From contig OY755176.1 in the NCBI GenBank assembly GCA_963576735.1, positions 15,671,423 to 15,735,422 on the forward strand: a stretch of DNA of 64,000 nucleotides, given 5' to 3'. Position 1 is the stretch's first letter; each line of letters opens with the position of its first letter. This document shows, one piece after another, positions 45,958 to 58,464 of this stretch. The position numbers were made by a program, and so were the translations under genes. This stretch comes from Bedellia somnulentella (lineage: Eukaryota > Arthropoda > Insecta > Lepidoptera > Bedelliidae). Below the pieces are notes generated by a model. The model was not told the DNA's origin, made no database searches, and worked only from the letters and a program-made list of their open reading frames with translations.

Positions 45958-46161
45958 TTTATGATTGAATTATGACAGTAACCACTTGGGTAAACTTTTT
46001 ATCAAAATTATATGCCTTAACTATATAGACAAGGTATATAATTTTTACATGAGATATTTTCTTCCCTTCATAAGTCAGATAAGTCATGGCAAACCAATGA
46101 CATAACATTATTATTTTAAATCTTTTTTTTTGTTCATGAAAACCTCATGTGGGGATTATTA

Positions 46162-46276
46162 CTAATAAATAAAGAATAAATAAAGGAAAGAAAAATTTTG
46201 ACACAGGCGGGATTCGAACCCGCAACCTCGGGTATACGCCCCCGTCGCTCTTGCCAATTGAGCTACACCGTGTCAA
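46162..46276 (-). repeat. SINE-E: tRNA-like sequence, minus strand
   Basis: Minus strand from 46275: GACACGGTGTAGCTCAATTG … GCGGGTTCGAATCCCGC, CTGTGTC. It has a 7-bp acceptor-like stem, D arm, T arm with exact B box, but two extra bases between acceptor and D stem and a poor anticodon stem, so it is tRNA-like and probably not a working tRNA gene. An A/T-rich CTTTATTTATT tail follows. Confidence 0.65.
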
Positions 46277-46359
46277 TGGCTGCCAGCGCAAAATTCTTCT
46301 ATGCTTTATTTCTTTTACACGTTTTAGTAGTGTTTGCGTTTCGTACCTCCGAATTTTTT

Positions 46360-46430
46360 ACTATCGTCGCGGGTTCGAATCCAGCCTGAGTCGAATTTTT
46401 TTTTCCTTTATTTATTCTTTATATATTAAT
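46360..46430 (+). repeat. SINE-E partial copy, plus strand
   Basis: GCGGGTTCGAATCCAGCCTG then GTCGAATTTTTTTTTCC and a TTTATTTATTCTTTATAT tail: the 3' part of the tRNA-like repeat, facing away from the minus-strand copy ~90 bp to the left. Confidence 0.6.
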
Positions 46431-46449
46431 AACATTATTATTAACTACA

Positions 46450-46950
46450 TTAAAGAATTTCCAAACAAGATATGTTTTTAACAAGATTCCTTTCCATTCA
46501 GATTGCAAATTATACGTGGTAATCAAATGGACAAGTTTGTAAAACATATGTATCTTATCTAGACCAAACGTGTCACCTACGCACTATTCAGCCGATCAGT
46601 AACCGTAGCAAGAGCGCTATTTTATCGACACGATATCGGTTAGAATGAGACGACAGTATACGATACTAAGTAAGTTCGAAAGAGATGTTTGTTTTATACC
46701 ATACGATATCCAGTTAAAAGGTCGCTCGTATTAGCTATGCATAACTAGTTATTGCAATATCTCGGCTATCTGTTATCTGTTGAAATTCCTAGTAAAAAGA
46801 TAACGAACCTTTAAATCATTAAAAGCCATAAAATGTTTAGAAAATATGTAGAAGTTTTAGTTATGGTTCATTAGGAAATTATAAGAAAATGGGAGTAGTT
46901 GACTTTGATCTAGTTCTCGTATTTAGGAATTAGTTTAAATAATTGTATCG
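46450..46950. other. AT-rich spacer, nothing recognised
   Basis: No named feature. Confidence 0.4.
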
Positions 46951-47006
46951 TTATTCATTACGTATTGTCTCCTTGCTAACCTACTTTATAAACATATCAC
47001 TTTGTT

Positions 47007-47250
47007 AGTGTAGTGCCGGCTTAAAATGTCGCTACCCCTTTCTACCCACGGGTGTCGTAAGAGGCGACTAACGGTATTGGGGCTTTTTAAGGGATTTTTG
47101 AGCGATGCGGTTGAAGACCAATCACCAACAACCTTTATTCTACCATCTTTTCCCCACTCAACTTCCAAAAGTGGCTGAGAAATTTCTAATTTCTCAGCTC
47201 TGGCTACCCCTTTTAGGGATTTATAGCCGTGAGTATATGTATGTATGTTA
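47007..47250 (+). repeat. SINE-A copy with long flanking duplication
   Basis: Head shortened to TAGTGTAGTGCCGGCTTAA. TTTATAAACATATCACTTTG plus TT occurs at 46985-47006 and 47263-47284. A further match TTATTCATTAC (46951 and 47249) shows the left-hand 56 bp are all repeated on the right with a ~19-bp deletion. Confidence 0.92.
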
Positions 47251-47284
47251 TTCATTACCTATTTTATAAACATATCACTTTGTT

Positions 47285-49139
47285 TTTGTGATAGAAGAGA
47301 ATAATTAAAGTACGCTATCAATAACCATGTTCATGTATCATACATCACACATTGACTATAGGGTATTTTCCGGAGCATTTTTTAAGATGATCATATAAAT
47401 ATGTAGCGCACTACTAATTTTAAAAGAGGTTATAAGTTATTTAATGATTCCAAGTATTGATCTAAGTGATAGTGCATATAGTATTTGGATTATAAACTTC
47501 GCAACCAGGTGAATTCTTACGTTAAATCAATAAGTATATAAGACAAAATAAAAACCGGAGAAAGGTGTATCGCAAATCCAAGTGGAACTAACGATGATAT
47601 TCATACATACAATGCATCGTTACTTTACCATGTGATATTGTGCTATACCATGAAATATACTAGAAAGTAAATGAAACAATAGATGTAGAGAAAAAAGTTA
47701 CTCTTAGGAGTTAGTTCGGCAAAACGACCTTGATATTGAAACCTATTGCGATGAAAGTGAATTTACTCTTTCACTTTTATTTTAATACAGACATTTCATC
47801 AATTTATTGCTTCACGGAAATGTAGTAAAAAGTCTCAATCGAGACGAATAAAAAGCATTACTTTCAAAATATTCATGTTGGTTTAAAAACTCAGGAGCCT
47901 AGTCTAGCCTAGGTGTTAGATGAATATGAGCAATTGATCACTTACAATGACAGCTCTCGAAAAGTGAAATGTAGCAAAATGTGACTGTGATGTATTTTCG
48001 ATTGTCATCTGTCAAATGACAATGTTTTCGCTGGATTGGAATTTGGTTTATTTTGGTCTATGATTCGATTATCACATTTTTGTTTTTTTCTTCACCGCAC
48101 TGTTTGAATTGATTGTTACCGTTAAAGTTTATCATTAAATTTAACCTAAGAATTGATATTAGGTTAGGAGTTTCGTTTCTTTCGAATGTTATTTTACTGT
48201 GATGTGATCTATTTGTATTAAAGACATGTAGGATTGAACAGAAAACTCTTTATTGTGCAACATGGTAATAAGTCATAATAGATATTTTCTTACTCAGAAA
48301 TAATAACTTTATCGGATACGGGTACTTTAGTTGTATAATATGGTGAAGAAAAGTTGACGTTTATTGATGAACATTGCATTGGCAACGATTTCCTATAGTT
48401 CGTCCCACCCAGTTTAGCATTACGCACCATGTATAACCAATTAAAATCACAAGGTAAATACGAACCCAACACACATGAGACCAATAGTAATGCACGGTAC
48501 CTTCGTACATACAAAGGACGCAAACAATTACTAGATGATTACTCACATATATGGAGTCTCAAGTACTTCGGATTTGTTTGATGTTGATTGCATTAAACAA
48601 TATTAAACAATAAACATACGAACAAACAACAGTAATTAAGTACAATAATGTACATGCGACAACGACCTTCTTCTTAGTAAGGAACGCGGTCAGAAAAGTG
48701 TTAATTTAATTAAGTAAAGGCCAGCTGCGGATAATTGTTGACCCACACATCGGTCCCATAGGAAAAGTTCATTTGAAGTTAGTTGTAATATCAATTTGTT
48801 GCTTAATAATAAAGTTTGTTTTTTTATATATTTGAAAGTGCTAGCAAATAAATTTGGTCAAAAGTCAAAATCAATGAACCTGTCGTACATCTTGTTAAAT
48901 AGGTAATTTAAAAAAAATAAAGTGAAGTACTAACTAAGTTTTTGTAAATATTTTTTTGATAGCTTTTCCTAGATGGTTAGGTAGCGTTCTAAATAGTGAA
49001 ATAAGAAAAGATTTGATGTACTCTACTATAAAAAAAACAATGAGTAATGGTATCAGGTTAAATATTGATCTTATTTTAATACTAATCACCTTAAACTCTT
49101 GGTTTACTTAAGAATATTCGTTACATTATATATTATATA
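47285..49139. other. AT-rich stretch, nothing recognised
   Basis: No named feature; short minus-strand frames near 48290-48546 overlap each other in two frames and look random. Confidence 0.45.
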
Positions 49140-49147
49140 GTAACGAG

Positions 49148-49223
49148 TCCGTACAAAGTGGCGATTAATAGTCTCTACCTACCCCAATGGGAGAAAATGG
49201 CGTCAGTTTATATATGTATGTAT
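49148..49223 (+). repeat. LINE-A 3' fragment, 76 bp
   Basis: The shortest clearly bounded copy: only ACAAAGTGGCGATTAATAG … CCCCAATGGGAGAAAATGG plus tail. Flanked by GTAACGAG at 49140-49147 and 49224-49231. Confidence 0.88.
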
Positions 49224-49231
49224 GTAACGAG

Positions 49232-50573
49232 ACAAGCCCGATGCAGGAACTTCATGCAACTTTGATTAGCACCCCACGATCTTTCCTATTTTCTTAACAA
49301 ATAAAACGGGTACTCAATCAATTATGTTTAATTTACTCTTCAGTAACCAGTATAGACAGAGAGCGGAAACTAAAACTTAGCGAACGATTCTAATGAGAAA
49401 AGGTTCCCGATACTTCATCTTGTTAGTTTCTCATTCGGTATGCAAAGTTTTACTAAAGTGATGCTGATTACAAAACCATTTCGAGATATTATGGTTATAA
49501 ACAATATTTTCTTGAAATTATATCAATTGAAGCTAAGATGACTGTTATTTTATCAAAAAACTGTAACAGTGTTTGACCTTCAATGTTTTGCAGTTTATTA
49601 ATAAAATATCGAAAATCATAGGTTTGTTTAGTATAACATCGTAATAATTTCATTTGACATCACAAATTCGTGATATGTTTTGCAATCAGCAACATTTTTA
49701 TAAAACATTTCGCTTCATTTGCATGTGGCTACGTGACTTTATCGATCGATGACGTCATTAAGTACAAAAGTTGAACAATCTTTAAAAAATTACAACTTTT
49801 CAATTACTCATTTTAAATGAAAAATATTCAAATTAGTCTTTTCTTTTCGTGTTTACTATCGAATAAAAATATTTAATAAATACCAAAAAAAAACTTTGCA
49901 TACCGACCAAGCACCTACTGGCTAAATAAAAGGTAAACCACCATTGCGGCTGAATCCGGCCAATTTTCTAGGTTATATGGTCTAAAATGTATGTATGCTG
50001 TAACTTGAAATTGTAGTGAAGAGCGGAATACAAATTGTCAAGAATGAGTTTACCTAAGAATGAAAACCTTGACCAAGTTCTTCAATTTGAAGCCTATTCT
50101 TAATAAACAAACAAAGTCTGCATACTTAATACTACCATGAAAGTAGTTGTAAGCATCACCTAGATTTTAAGTAAGAATGATATTGTATTTTCATAGCTTA
50201 AACATATTTAAAATTTCATAAATATACCTTAGTTATGAACTTGTTTGAGAGCTAAAGTATTTCCTGAAACTTATTCATAATGAATTTATATCCTCATAAA
50301 GATTTATTCTTTTCAGTATGGGTCTATTTTTTTTAAAGTGGATAACAAAACGATCACGCTTTATAACATTTGACCGTTTATAATTTAGTGACTTATCTTC
50401 GTTTTGGCTATACTACAACCTTTTTTAAACAGTCAATTGTTTTCTTAAATTTGAATGTAAGAACATTTAATTCTACGAGAAAAAATATATCTGTTATTTA
50501 TCTTGATTGGGCCGATTCCGCTTTCCTGTAGCCTATATAAACAATCGTAAATACTAATATAAAATAATATTTT
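49232..50573. other. AT-rich stretch, nothing recognised
   Basis: No named feature. Confidence 0.45.
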
Positions 50574-50790
50574 AGTATAGGACGACCTCGGAGGACACAT
50601 TTAGATCAAATAGAAAATGTGCTCAAAAAGGCAGGTGTCCGAAGTACGAAGAATAAAAGAGCATGTATGAAAAGATTGATGGATGTGAATGAAGCTAGAG
50701 AGGTTTGCCAGGATCGTACAAAGTGGCGATCGATAGTCTCTGCCTACCCCAATGGGAACTAACGGCGTGAGAATATGTATGTATGAATAT
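50574..50790 (+). repeat. LINE-A 3' fragment, well preserved
   Basis: Starts at AGTATAGGACGACCTCGG and encodes RPRRTHLDQIENVLKKAGVR … SAYPNGN without a stop. Very close to the near-complete copy, so comparatively young. Confidence 0.93.
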
Positions 50791-53129
50791 GTATGTAATA
50801 TAGAATAAATATCAAGTTCAATTCTGACGAACGCGGAAAAGATTGCTACTCAGCAATTGAGTGTTATTCAAAAGACCTATTCAACAAATGCAGGCGGACC
50901 ATCTGAACGGCCACACGCAAGCGAGTGGTAATCTGTGAAAATATGCTCTTTGCTACATTACGATATGACCAACAAAAACCTTTACATGCTATGTTTGCCG
51001 TTTAAAAACTACTGAGTAAAGATGTGTTCTGATGACAAACAGTTTAGTACTAGGAAAAGTTTAGTAAAATACGTAAATTAACTTAAAAATGAAATAAACA
51101 TTTGATATTTTTTTTACAGAGATTATATCAATTATTTAGTCTATCGTTTCGCTCTTCAACATTAATGTTTAAAACTACAGCAACCATAATTATAAATTCA
51201 AAAGTATTCATAAATACAAATGACCTACGTTTTATTATCAGTTTGCATCATCAAAGCAAAACATTTCGCATACTGCACATACCTATGAAGGTTTTGTCAA
51301 CAAAACATGTCAAGGAATCTTTATACAGCCAAATCATGATCTCAGAACATCTATATTGACGAGAAATTGCTCAACCGATATCCACAACCATTTATCACTA
51401 AAACGAATTTAGTATCTCTATTTCAACTATTATAAATGACTTGAAAGGAAAGAGAGAGACGTATCAAAGTACAAGTAGATTTGTTTATACGTCATGAATA
51501 ATGCAAAGTCCCCAAACAATGCAATATTTGTCCTGACTGAGTTTATTTGGATAAATTAAGATGTCACTGTTATATTTATCTAAACATACACTTGTTGTTG
51601 CAACACAATTTGTTTGGGTATTTCGAAAGAACTAACGTGGAGTTTTAACCAAGTGATCGTAAAATTTAAGCAAGACATGATACTGTACTCTCCCCTTGGA
51701 CAATTTTGCAATGTAATCTTGAATTAAAATACAGTAACACGTGTTTCTGAAACATTGAGCAATCACCATGTATCAAGTATTCAACTCAAGTATTCAAGTA
51801 CTAAATCAAAAACGGTTTACATAATAACAAGTTTAACAACGGTTTAAGACTAACAATACCATTAAACCATCATAATTTTAGGCACACATATTTTCAATGA
51901 CTTTTGGAGCCTAAAATTTATATGATGCGTAGACCACGTATCGGACGTAAATTGAGTAGCCCTTCAACAGTATCGACCAACGATTTGGTGATAGCCGTGC
52001 GAAGATTTTAGCTTTAAGCAGGGATACACTAACCGTTTTGCTGAGATTGTTGGAGAAAACTATCACAATTAAGTCGTCCAGTGATGATGTGCTTAAGATG
52101 TCTTCAACAAGCAGCCCCGTGCTGCCATCATCCATCATCCTCCCTCGACCTTGACCAAGTCGTAGGTCCACACTGTGTTGGGCTTACACTTGATACGATG
52201 CCTCTTTAGGTACGTTGCTGCCACTACAGAAACATCTCTCATAGACTAATATCAGTCGAAATATGATGACGTGTTAGCAAAGGCTAAACTATAAATGCAT
52301 TTTCAGAAGGATGAGGCTAATTAAGGAATCAATGAAAAATGACCAACATTGTTTAGCAAACCATAGGATTTTTGATAAGAATACATTAATATTGATAAAT
52401 TTTGGCATATCTTTCATATGTTTTTGTAGTAAGTATGTGTTTGTACTACTCTATGGGAACCCCGCGGCGTATTTTGGCATTTTCGTATGTATTTATGTAT
52501 AAACGTATTCGCATTGGAACGGTCAACAGTTTGAGTACGAGATAGCTCTTGCATCGAGAGGGTTCCGTAATAAAAATGATTTCAATTCGAAGGTTCGCTT
52601 ATAGCAGCAAAACTTTTTTATAATCAATCTGATGCTGTTGCTTTCACATCTGTGATGCTGATGTCATATAAGCAATATTTGATATTATAAAAATTATTCT
52701 GAAAATATTCCTAATGTTGTTTGTCATCGTCTTATCAAAGAAAAACGTATTCATTCAATAAATTTTAATTTTACCACTTCACAGAACCCAAAAGACTGAA
52801 AAAAGATTTCCCAATAAGTAAGTACCGTTGATAATAGTCGCCGAATGTTTCCGACGACAGGTTTTTGTGTGAATCATTGTTTTCACAAAACACATCCTTG
52901 ACCTCCGATTTATACGTGTGCTTTCGTAACACAAGACACCGCCATTCAGCTTCTTGAAAGAACATTACAAGTGCTTCAATGAATTCATTATGTATAAAAA
53001 CGATTATCAGCAGGTTATCAGTTGTTTTTCTTGTGAAATTTTAACGCAAGGAAAGCCATGGCGTGATTGTTACAATATTTTTTTGCTAAGTTATAACAAT
53101 AAGTATTGATTTATTTTTTTAATGGACAT
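50791..53129. other. AT-rich stretch, one possible coding remnant
   Basis: Only the frame at 51911-52230 stands out. Confidence 0.4.
51911..52230 (-). pseudogene. Possible frameshifted coding remnant, unknown
   Basis: Minus strand reads VAATYLKRHRIKCKPNTVWT, YDLVKVEGG and stop, while a neighbouring frame overlapping the break continues GRMMDDGSTGLLVEDILSTS and SLDDLIVIVFSNNLSKTVSV to a stop at 51911. The two halves join at about 52135 if one frameshift is assumed. No family recognised; may be an old exon, a retrocopy or a transposon part. Confidence 0.35.
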
Positions 53130-53295
53130 AAACATCGAAAAATAAAATCCTCAAGCCGGGTGTCCAAACTGTGGAAATCCGAAAGATCTATTAATGCAAG
53201 TGAACCGGATATGGTTACCAGGATTATTCAAAGTGACATCAATTCCTCTCTGCCTACCCCAATGGAACCCAATGGTGTGAGTATTTGTAAAGATT
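53130..53295 (+). repeat. LINE-A 3' remnant, decayed
   Basis: CCGGGTGTCCAAACTGTGG, GATCTATTAATGCAAG, then the clearer end CTCTGCCTACCCCAATGG and GGTGTGAGTATTTG. Tail repeat lost. Confidence 0.6.
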
Positions 53296-53796
53296 ACATC
53301 CATTGAAATTGGTGGCTATAGTCTCATCAAATCTTAATTTTAAATTAACTGCTGCAAATAGAGATAGTAACCCAAATAAATATCTAATCCATACGACTAC
53401 ATCAATCACACTTTTGTGATATCAAAAAAAGTAGCGCCAAATTCAATTTGTATAATACAAAAACCGGTCTCTTTTAAAACGGTCATTATGTTAGTCTATG
53501 TTACTGTACAAACGACAGTTATTCAACTTCAAATAAATAATACGAATAAGGTGTTATCTTGAGATTACATCATATCCAATAATAATGTCTAGATGGCACG
53601 CTAATCAGTGATGGATATATCAGACATATGTGACACCTATCCACTATCGAAACGAATCGGATTGAAGATATCATTTGTGAGACAGAAACGTCGGAAGTTG
53701 TATGTAGGTGACGATGATTTGGCTTAAAATTGAGGTTGAGGTGCACATTAGGCGGTATTTTGTACATGTTTTCATATGTATGTAATATTTTATGAC

Positions 53797-54054
53797 ATAC
53801 ATACATATACTCACGGCTATATTTCCCTAGAAGGGGTAACAAGAGCTAAGGAATTATAAATTCCTCAGCCACTTTTGGAAGTTGAGTGGGGAAAAGATGG
53901 TAAAAATAAAGGTTTTTGGTGATGGGTCTCCAACCGCATCGCCCAAAAATCCAATAAAAAGCCCCAATACCCTTAGTCGCCTCTTACGACACCCGTGGGT
54001 AGAAAGGGGTAGCGACATTCTTAGCCGGCACTACACGGCATTACTTGACACGGC
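53797..54054 (-). repeat. SINE-A copy with target-site duplication
   Basis: 258-bp copy flanked by AATATTTTATGAC at 53784-53796 and 54055-54067 (13 bp, exact). The head ends GGCATTACTTGACACGGC, a doubled head end as in the pair at 42226-42788. Confidence 0.95.
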
Positions 54055-54375
54055 AATATTTTATGACTTGAGTTTTAACATATTCATTCTGCCGTTCTTG
54101 CTAATTAGGAAGAGTATTTTGGATTTTTTTTACTTAAATTTGACATTTTATAAGTTAACTGTAAAAAAACAAGCTAGTAGGTATTTAAACTACAGAAATT
54201 CAATTCCGCTCGCACTAGACCGGATTTTTGGTGCAAATAAATAAAAGAAACTGTTCTTCAATTTCACTTCATAAGCACGGTAAGCAACTTTTTGCCAAAT
54301 TTCTATGATGAATTTTAAAGTTTTTTATTATATTCGAATTCTTAGCAGACAAACATTCTTGCATCATAGCTCTAA

Positions 54376-54516
54376 GTGATTGTTGGACGATGTAGCTGGA
54401 AACATAACCTATCCGAAATTTCCCCATTTAAGTTCTAAAAATGACTAAAAATATATTAATTATGTAGCTCTGGCTACACTTTTGTAGCATTTTTGAGTAT
54501 ATGTATGTTTGTATGG
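54376..54516 (+). repeat. SINE-A 3'-half remnant
   Basis: GTTGGACGATGTAGCTGGAA, AGCTCTGGCTACACTTTTG, TGAGTATATGTATG. The head is missing. Confidence 0.65.
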
Positions 54517-54740
54517 ATAAATAAGATGAAAGTTCCAAATTTTAACCTTAAGTAATACTCAATTGATGGTCAATATTATTATCCACAAATAACTGCCCAC
54601 GCGAGAACGGCCGCACTTAAGAGAGCCAATGACCTCGGAATTAAAATATATAATTTCTAAAAGTGCCGTTGTATTCACCATTTTACAATTAAACTTTAGC
54701 CATGGAGATATCGTAGAATATCTAGCATTAAATATTAATT

Positions 54741-54920
54741 AGTTTGTTTTTGTTTAGTTGTTTGTATTCCTCTTTTTTCATATTTAATATTGTGTTAATT
54801 TTAAGTTATTTTAATAGTTATTATTTATATTATTACTTTTTGTTTGTATTTTTTTTGTGCCACACATGGCGAATAAACGTCTTTCTTCTTCTTCTTCTTC
54901 TTTTTCTTCTTCTTCTTCTA
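54741..54920 (+). repeat. LINE 3' end with (TTC)n tail
   Basis: AT-rich run, then GTGCCACACATGGCGAATAA and ACGTC, directly followed by a TTC repeat (54884-54919). The AATAAA-like signal just before a microsatellite is recalled as a common lepidopteran LINE 3' end. No coding part remains. Confidence 0.55.
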
Positions 54921-56476
54921 AATGAGACTTTTGTATTTTTTCTAAAGTAAGAGTGCGACATATTTATTTTTTAAACTATGTTAGTATTGAAGCTTCGCAT
55001 GCCGAAAATTGGAGCGATTGGTTTCCCATAGACTTACATCGGAAACTTTTAAAGGTGATTATTCCAAAATGGAAACATTTTTCGAAAAAACTCTTTGCCA
55101 CGACCTGGTACTCTATGCTTATGACCATCATGCTATTTTTGGTAGAGATCGGTCCAGCGAAAAAGTCGGGGTAAATGGAGCTTCACTGTAATAAATTGGA
55201 CGTGCTTATATTTTATTCCCAATATATGAATTGTCTTGTTTGCATCTGTCTCGAAATATCGTTTCTGGATTAATAAAAAAAGGATGCTATGCCTAATATG
55301 CTTATCTGAACTTCATAATACTCCCATACCAGATTGAGCTAGCAATTATTAAAACAATCGATTACAACTCGATTGAATTTTGATTTAATAAGAATGCGTG
55401 TCCATATACACAATTATAATTTCGTCACGTGGTTCCTTCACTAATAACTATGAACTATTATAATGTAAATATTTATTAACCGTCTTATTATCTACAAGTA
55501 CGTATGTGTGCCTAGAACGGAATACGTGATATGCGTGTTGAGTTGTTATCATTAGTATAGTCGTCACCTATCCATATTTATTGTTAAAATAAAGCTTATT
55601 TAATTAGTCATATATAATTGTATATCTATGGATACGTAGCGCACAAATCAAGCTAGCCACAAACTAAGAACAAGAATTAATTACGCATACACACACAAGT
55701 CAGTAATATTATTAATAAGTGACTTATTTTATAGAATGCAAATCTACGATTAAGAAATAAAAATGGATAATGTATAATATAAATGATTTCCGAGTATTGA
55801 GCCTATAAATATAAAATATGGACTACTATAAATAAAGATTCAAGCTTTTCATGTGATATTGTATTGTTATGAAGGAATTGATGGTTTTCTTGTTCGACTT
55901 AACTAAACTGAAAATCAGTGTTCTGAGGTATTTATTCACATCGATGCTGCTGAGTCAGCCGCAAATTAATTGCTGCGCATGCGCAGGCAATGCCTATTCT
56001 TGTGAGATGTGTTTGAAGCTTATGTAAATTCATTTTTGAAATTTGTTATGTTTATAATTTTTTTATAACTTACAATTTCCTCATAATTTAAACTGGAACA
56101 AAAATGATACCTGATTTATTTATATTTATTGTGCCCCAACAAACTCTGAAAAATGACATGGTTTATATCATCCAGCAATTTTTTTCAGTAAATACATAAA
56201 ATTAATCATAATAGTGCAATCCCAACTTTTTAAAAACTAAAATAGTAGTTTTAGTATTTCAAACTTCGGTTATAGCAATCCTGTCAAGATCTGGTTTTAT
56301 TGGTATTCCGAACTACTATGTTATAATTTAAATAGCAGTATAAATCGAACGTTACTCATTTTTGATTACACATAGTTGAATTTGTGTTGTGTGTTGCTTA
56401 TATACATTTCTTTTTTTACATTTTGTATGTACCGATGAACAAACCTTTTTTTCTTATTCATCTTTGAAATATCTCA
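54921..56476. other. AT-rich stretch, nothing recognised
   Basis: A 61-codon frame at 55009-55191 is not attributable to a known family. Confidence 0.4.
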
Positions 56477-56615
56477 TCTATACTTATAATAAATCTGTAG
56501 AGAGGTCAATTCTGTACATGAAATATATTTTCAAAATAACTATCAGGTGATGATTAGGGATCGATACTGATGCCAAAAATGCAATTAGTAAAATTTTTGT
56601 CTGTCTGTCTGTCTT

Positions 56616-56657
<42 letters not shown>

Positions 56658-57420
56658 GGTTTGTATGTTCCTTATGGAAACAAAAACTACTCGACGGATC
56701 CTAACGAAACTTGGTACAATTATTCTTCATACTCCTGCGCAGGTTTTTGTATACTTTCCAGCAGAGTAGTAAAGGGGAATTTTGGGAAATTTTGGGAAAA
56801 CGGGAGAAGTAACTCCATTTTTTAAGCTTCCGTCGCGTGTGCAGCCTTAATGGTTAAACTTACATAGAAATCATGTACGATGGAAAAATTCTGCATAAAA
56901 TTATCTAAAAAAAAATCCTTAACAGTTTATGTCTATCTTTTACGGTTGACTCACAATAACACGTGTAATTCCTGATTGCTTAGCAGTTCGGAACATTCTG
57001 ATTATATTTGTTTACTCTTACGTTTGTAAACCTCTCACTCATCCCTAATTTAAAAAAGGTAACATTATTACCTATTCAATAAAAAAAGAATCATAGAAAT
57101 CGGTAGACAAACACCGAAATTATACATAAAATCTTCATAAAATCATACTTGCATCCTACATCACGTAATGATTTATTTTTCAGATTGTTATAAATACTTC
57201 ATAGCGTTTTATTCCAAAATTTGCTATTTAATGGAAATACTGAACCGTTCATTAAAGCGCATTCAAAATCACCAAACTACACTGTTTAGGGAGTGCTATA
57301 AATTAAATAAATTGAAAACATTGCGCTGAATTTCACAATGCTTAAGCAGGGACTGAAGAAAGAAACCTCAGATATTTAAAAAAACAACGCTACCCGTGCG
57401 AAGCTGGGACGATCCACTAG
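56477..57420 (+). mobile_element. Non-autonomous Helitron
   Basis: 944 bp from TCTATACTTATAATAAATC to ACGATCCACTAG, lying between A (56476) and T (57421), the Helitron target rule. A GC-rich CCCGTGCGAAGCTGGG stem lies just inside the 3' end. No Rep/helicase frame is present, so it depends on an element elsewhere. The interior carries the GTCT microsatellite, a string (AAAAACTACTCGACGGATCC) recalled from lepidopteran Helitrons, and AT-rich filler. Confidence 0.85.
56599..56657 (+). repeat. (GTCT)n microsatellite inside Helitron
   Basis: About 14 GTCT units with one GTCTTTCT interruption. Confidence 0.97.
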
Positions 57421-57927
57421 TTATGATATAAAAGTCCCAAAAAAGCTTATTAAAATATTTTTTTAATAAATTACCGATATAAGTTGGCAATGCAAAAACG
57501 GCTAGCCACGATCTGACAAACAGGATATGTGTTTGAAACTATGAGAATAATTTGAGGTAAATATATTTGTGACGGAGCTACTCACTCGCATTTTATTTCT
57601 GCCTAATTAACTTTGTGAATATGATGAAAAAAACATGATTATTATCTTTATAATGATAAAGTTAACAATTGGTTTTTTGGCATAATATATACATACATAG
57701 GACAAGTAATGAAATTCTTAATTTGATTGTAAACAAAGTTTTGATGGTAGTAAATTTAGACCCATGTGTGACACTTAATTTATTGCAAAAGTATACAAAT
57801 AATAATGCATGATTTCGTTGCTTAAAAGTTGTAACTGAGTAATTCGGAATACCTATAAAACCAGATCTTCACAAGATTGCTACAACCGAAGTTTGAAATA
57901 CCAAAACGGCTATTTTAATTATCAAAA
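57421..57927. other. AT-rich spacer, nothing recognised
   Basis: No named feature. Confidence 0.4.
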
Positions 57928-58152
57928 CATACATATACTCACGCCATTAGGTCCCATTGAGGTAGGCAGAGACTATTGATCGCCACTTCGTACGATCCTG
58001 ACAAACCTCTCCAGCTTCGTTTACATCCATCAATCTTTTCATACATGCTCTTTTATTCTTCATATATATAATTATATTATTAATTATATATATAATTTGG
58101 TCCAAGTGTGTTCTCCGTGGTCGTCCTCTTCTAACATTACCATCCACACAAG
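57928..58152 (-). repeat. LINE-A 3' fragment with AT replacement
   Basis: Minus-strand copy encoding GNVRRGRPRRTHLDQI and MKNKRACMKRLMDVNEAGEV … SAYLNG. The segment that should encode about ten residues (ENVLKKAGVRS) is replaced by an AT palindrome-like run at 58061-58098. Confidence 0.88.
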
Positions 58153-58370
58153 CTTATTAAAAGAGTTGGGATTACACTATTATGAATCATTTTATGTATT
58201 TACTGAAAAAAGTTGCTGGATGATATAAACCATGTCATCAAAATCAAATCAGGGATAATTTTCTGTTCTGTTTTAAATAATGTGGCATTATAATTTGTTA
58301 TTCAATCGCTCTTGCTTACCTTTCAAAATATTTAAACCGTGATGTTATGTTTATTTGTACCATAAAAATA

Positions 58371-58453
58371 TACATACAATATACTCACATCATTAGTTCC
58401 CATTGGGGTGGGTAGAGACTAACGATCACGACTTTGTATGATCCTGGTAAACC
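58371..58453 (-). repeat. LINE-A 3' fragment, decayed
   Basis: CATACAATATACTCACATC, ATTAGTTCCCATTGGGG, then decayed to ATCCTGGTAAACC. Confidence 0.75.
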
Positions 58454-58464
58454 TATTCACTAAT

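Noticed and set aside
46200..46276. Functional tRNA gene on the minus strand
   Set aside because: Good acceptor and T arms, but extra bases before the D stem and a poor anticodon stem; it has a SINE-like tail and a partner copy.
55009..55191. 61-codon frame (METFFEKTLCHDLVLYAYDH)
   Set aside because: Could be a coding fragment, but no motif, no splice signals and a second overlapping frame is equally open.
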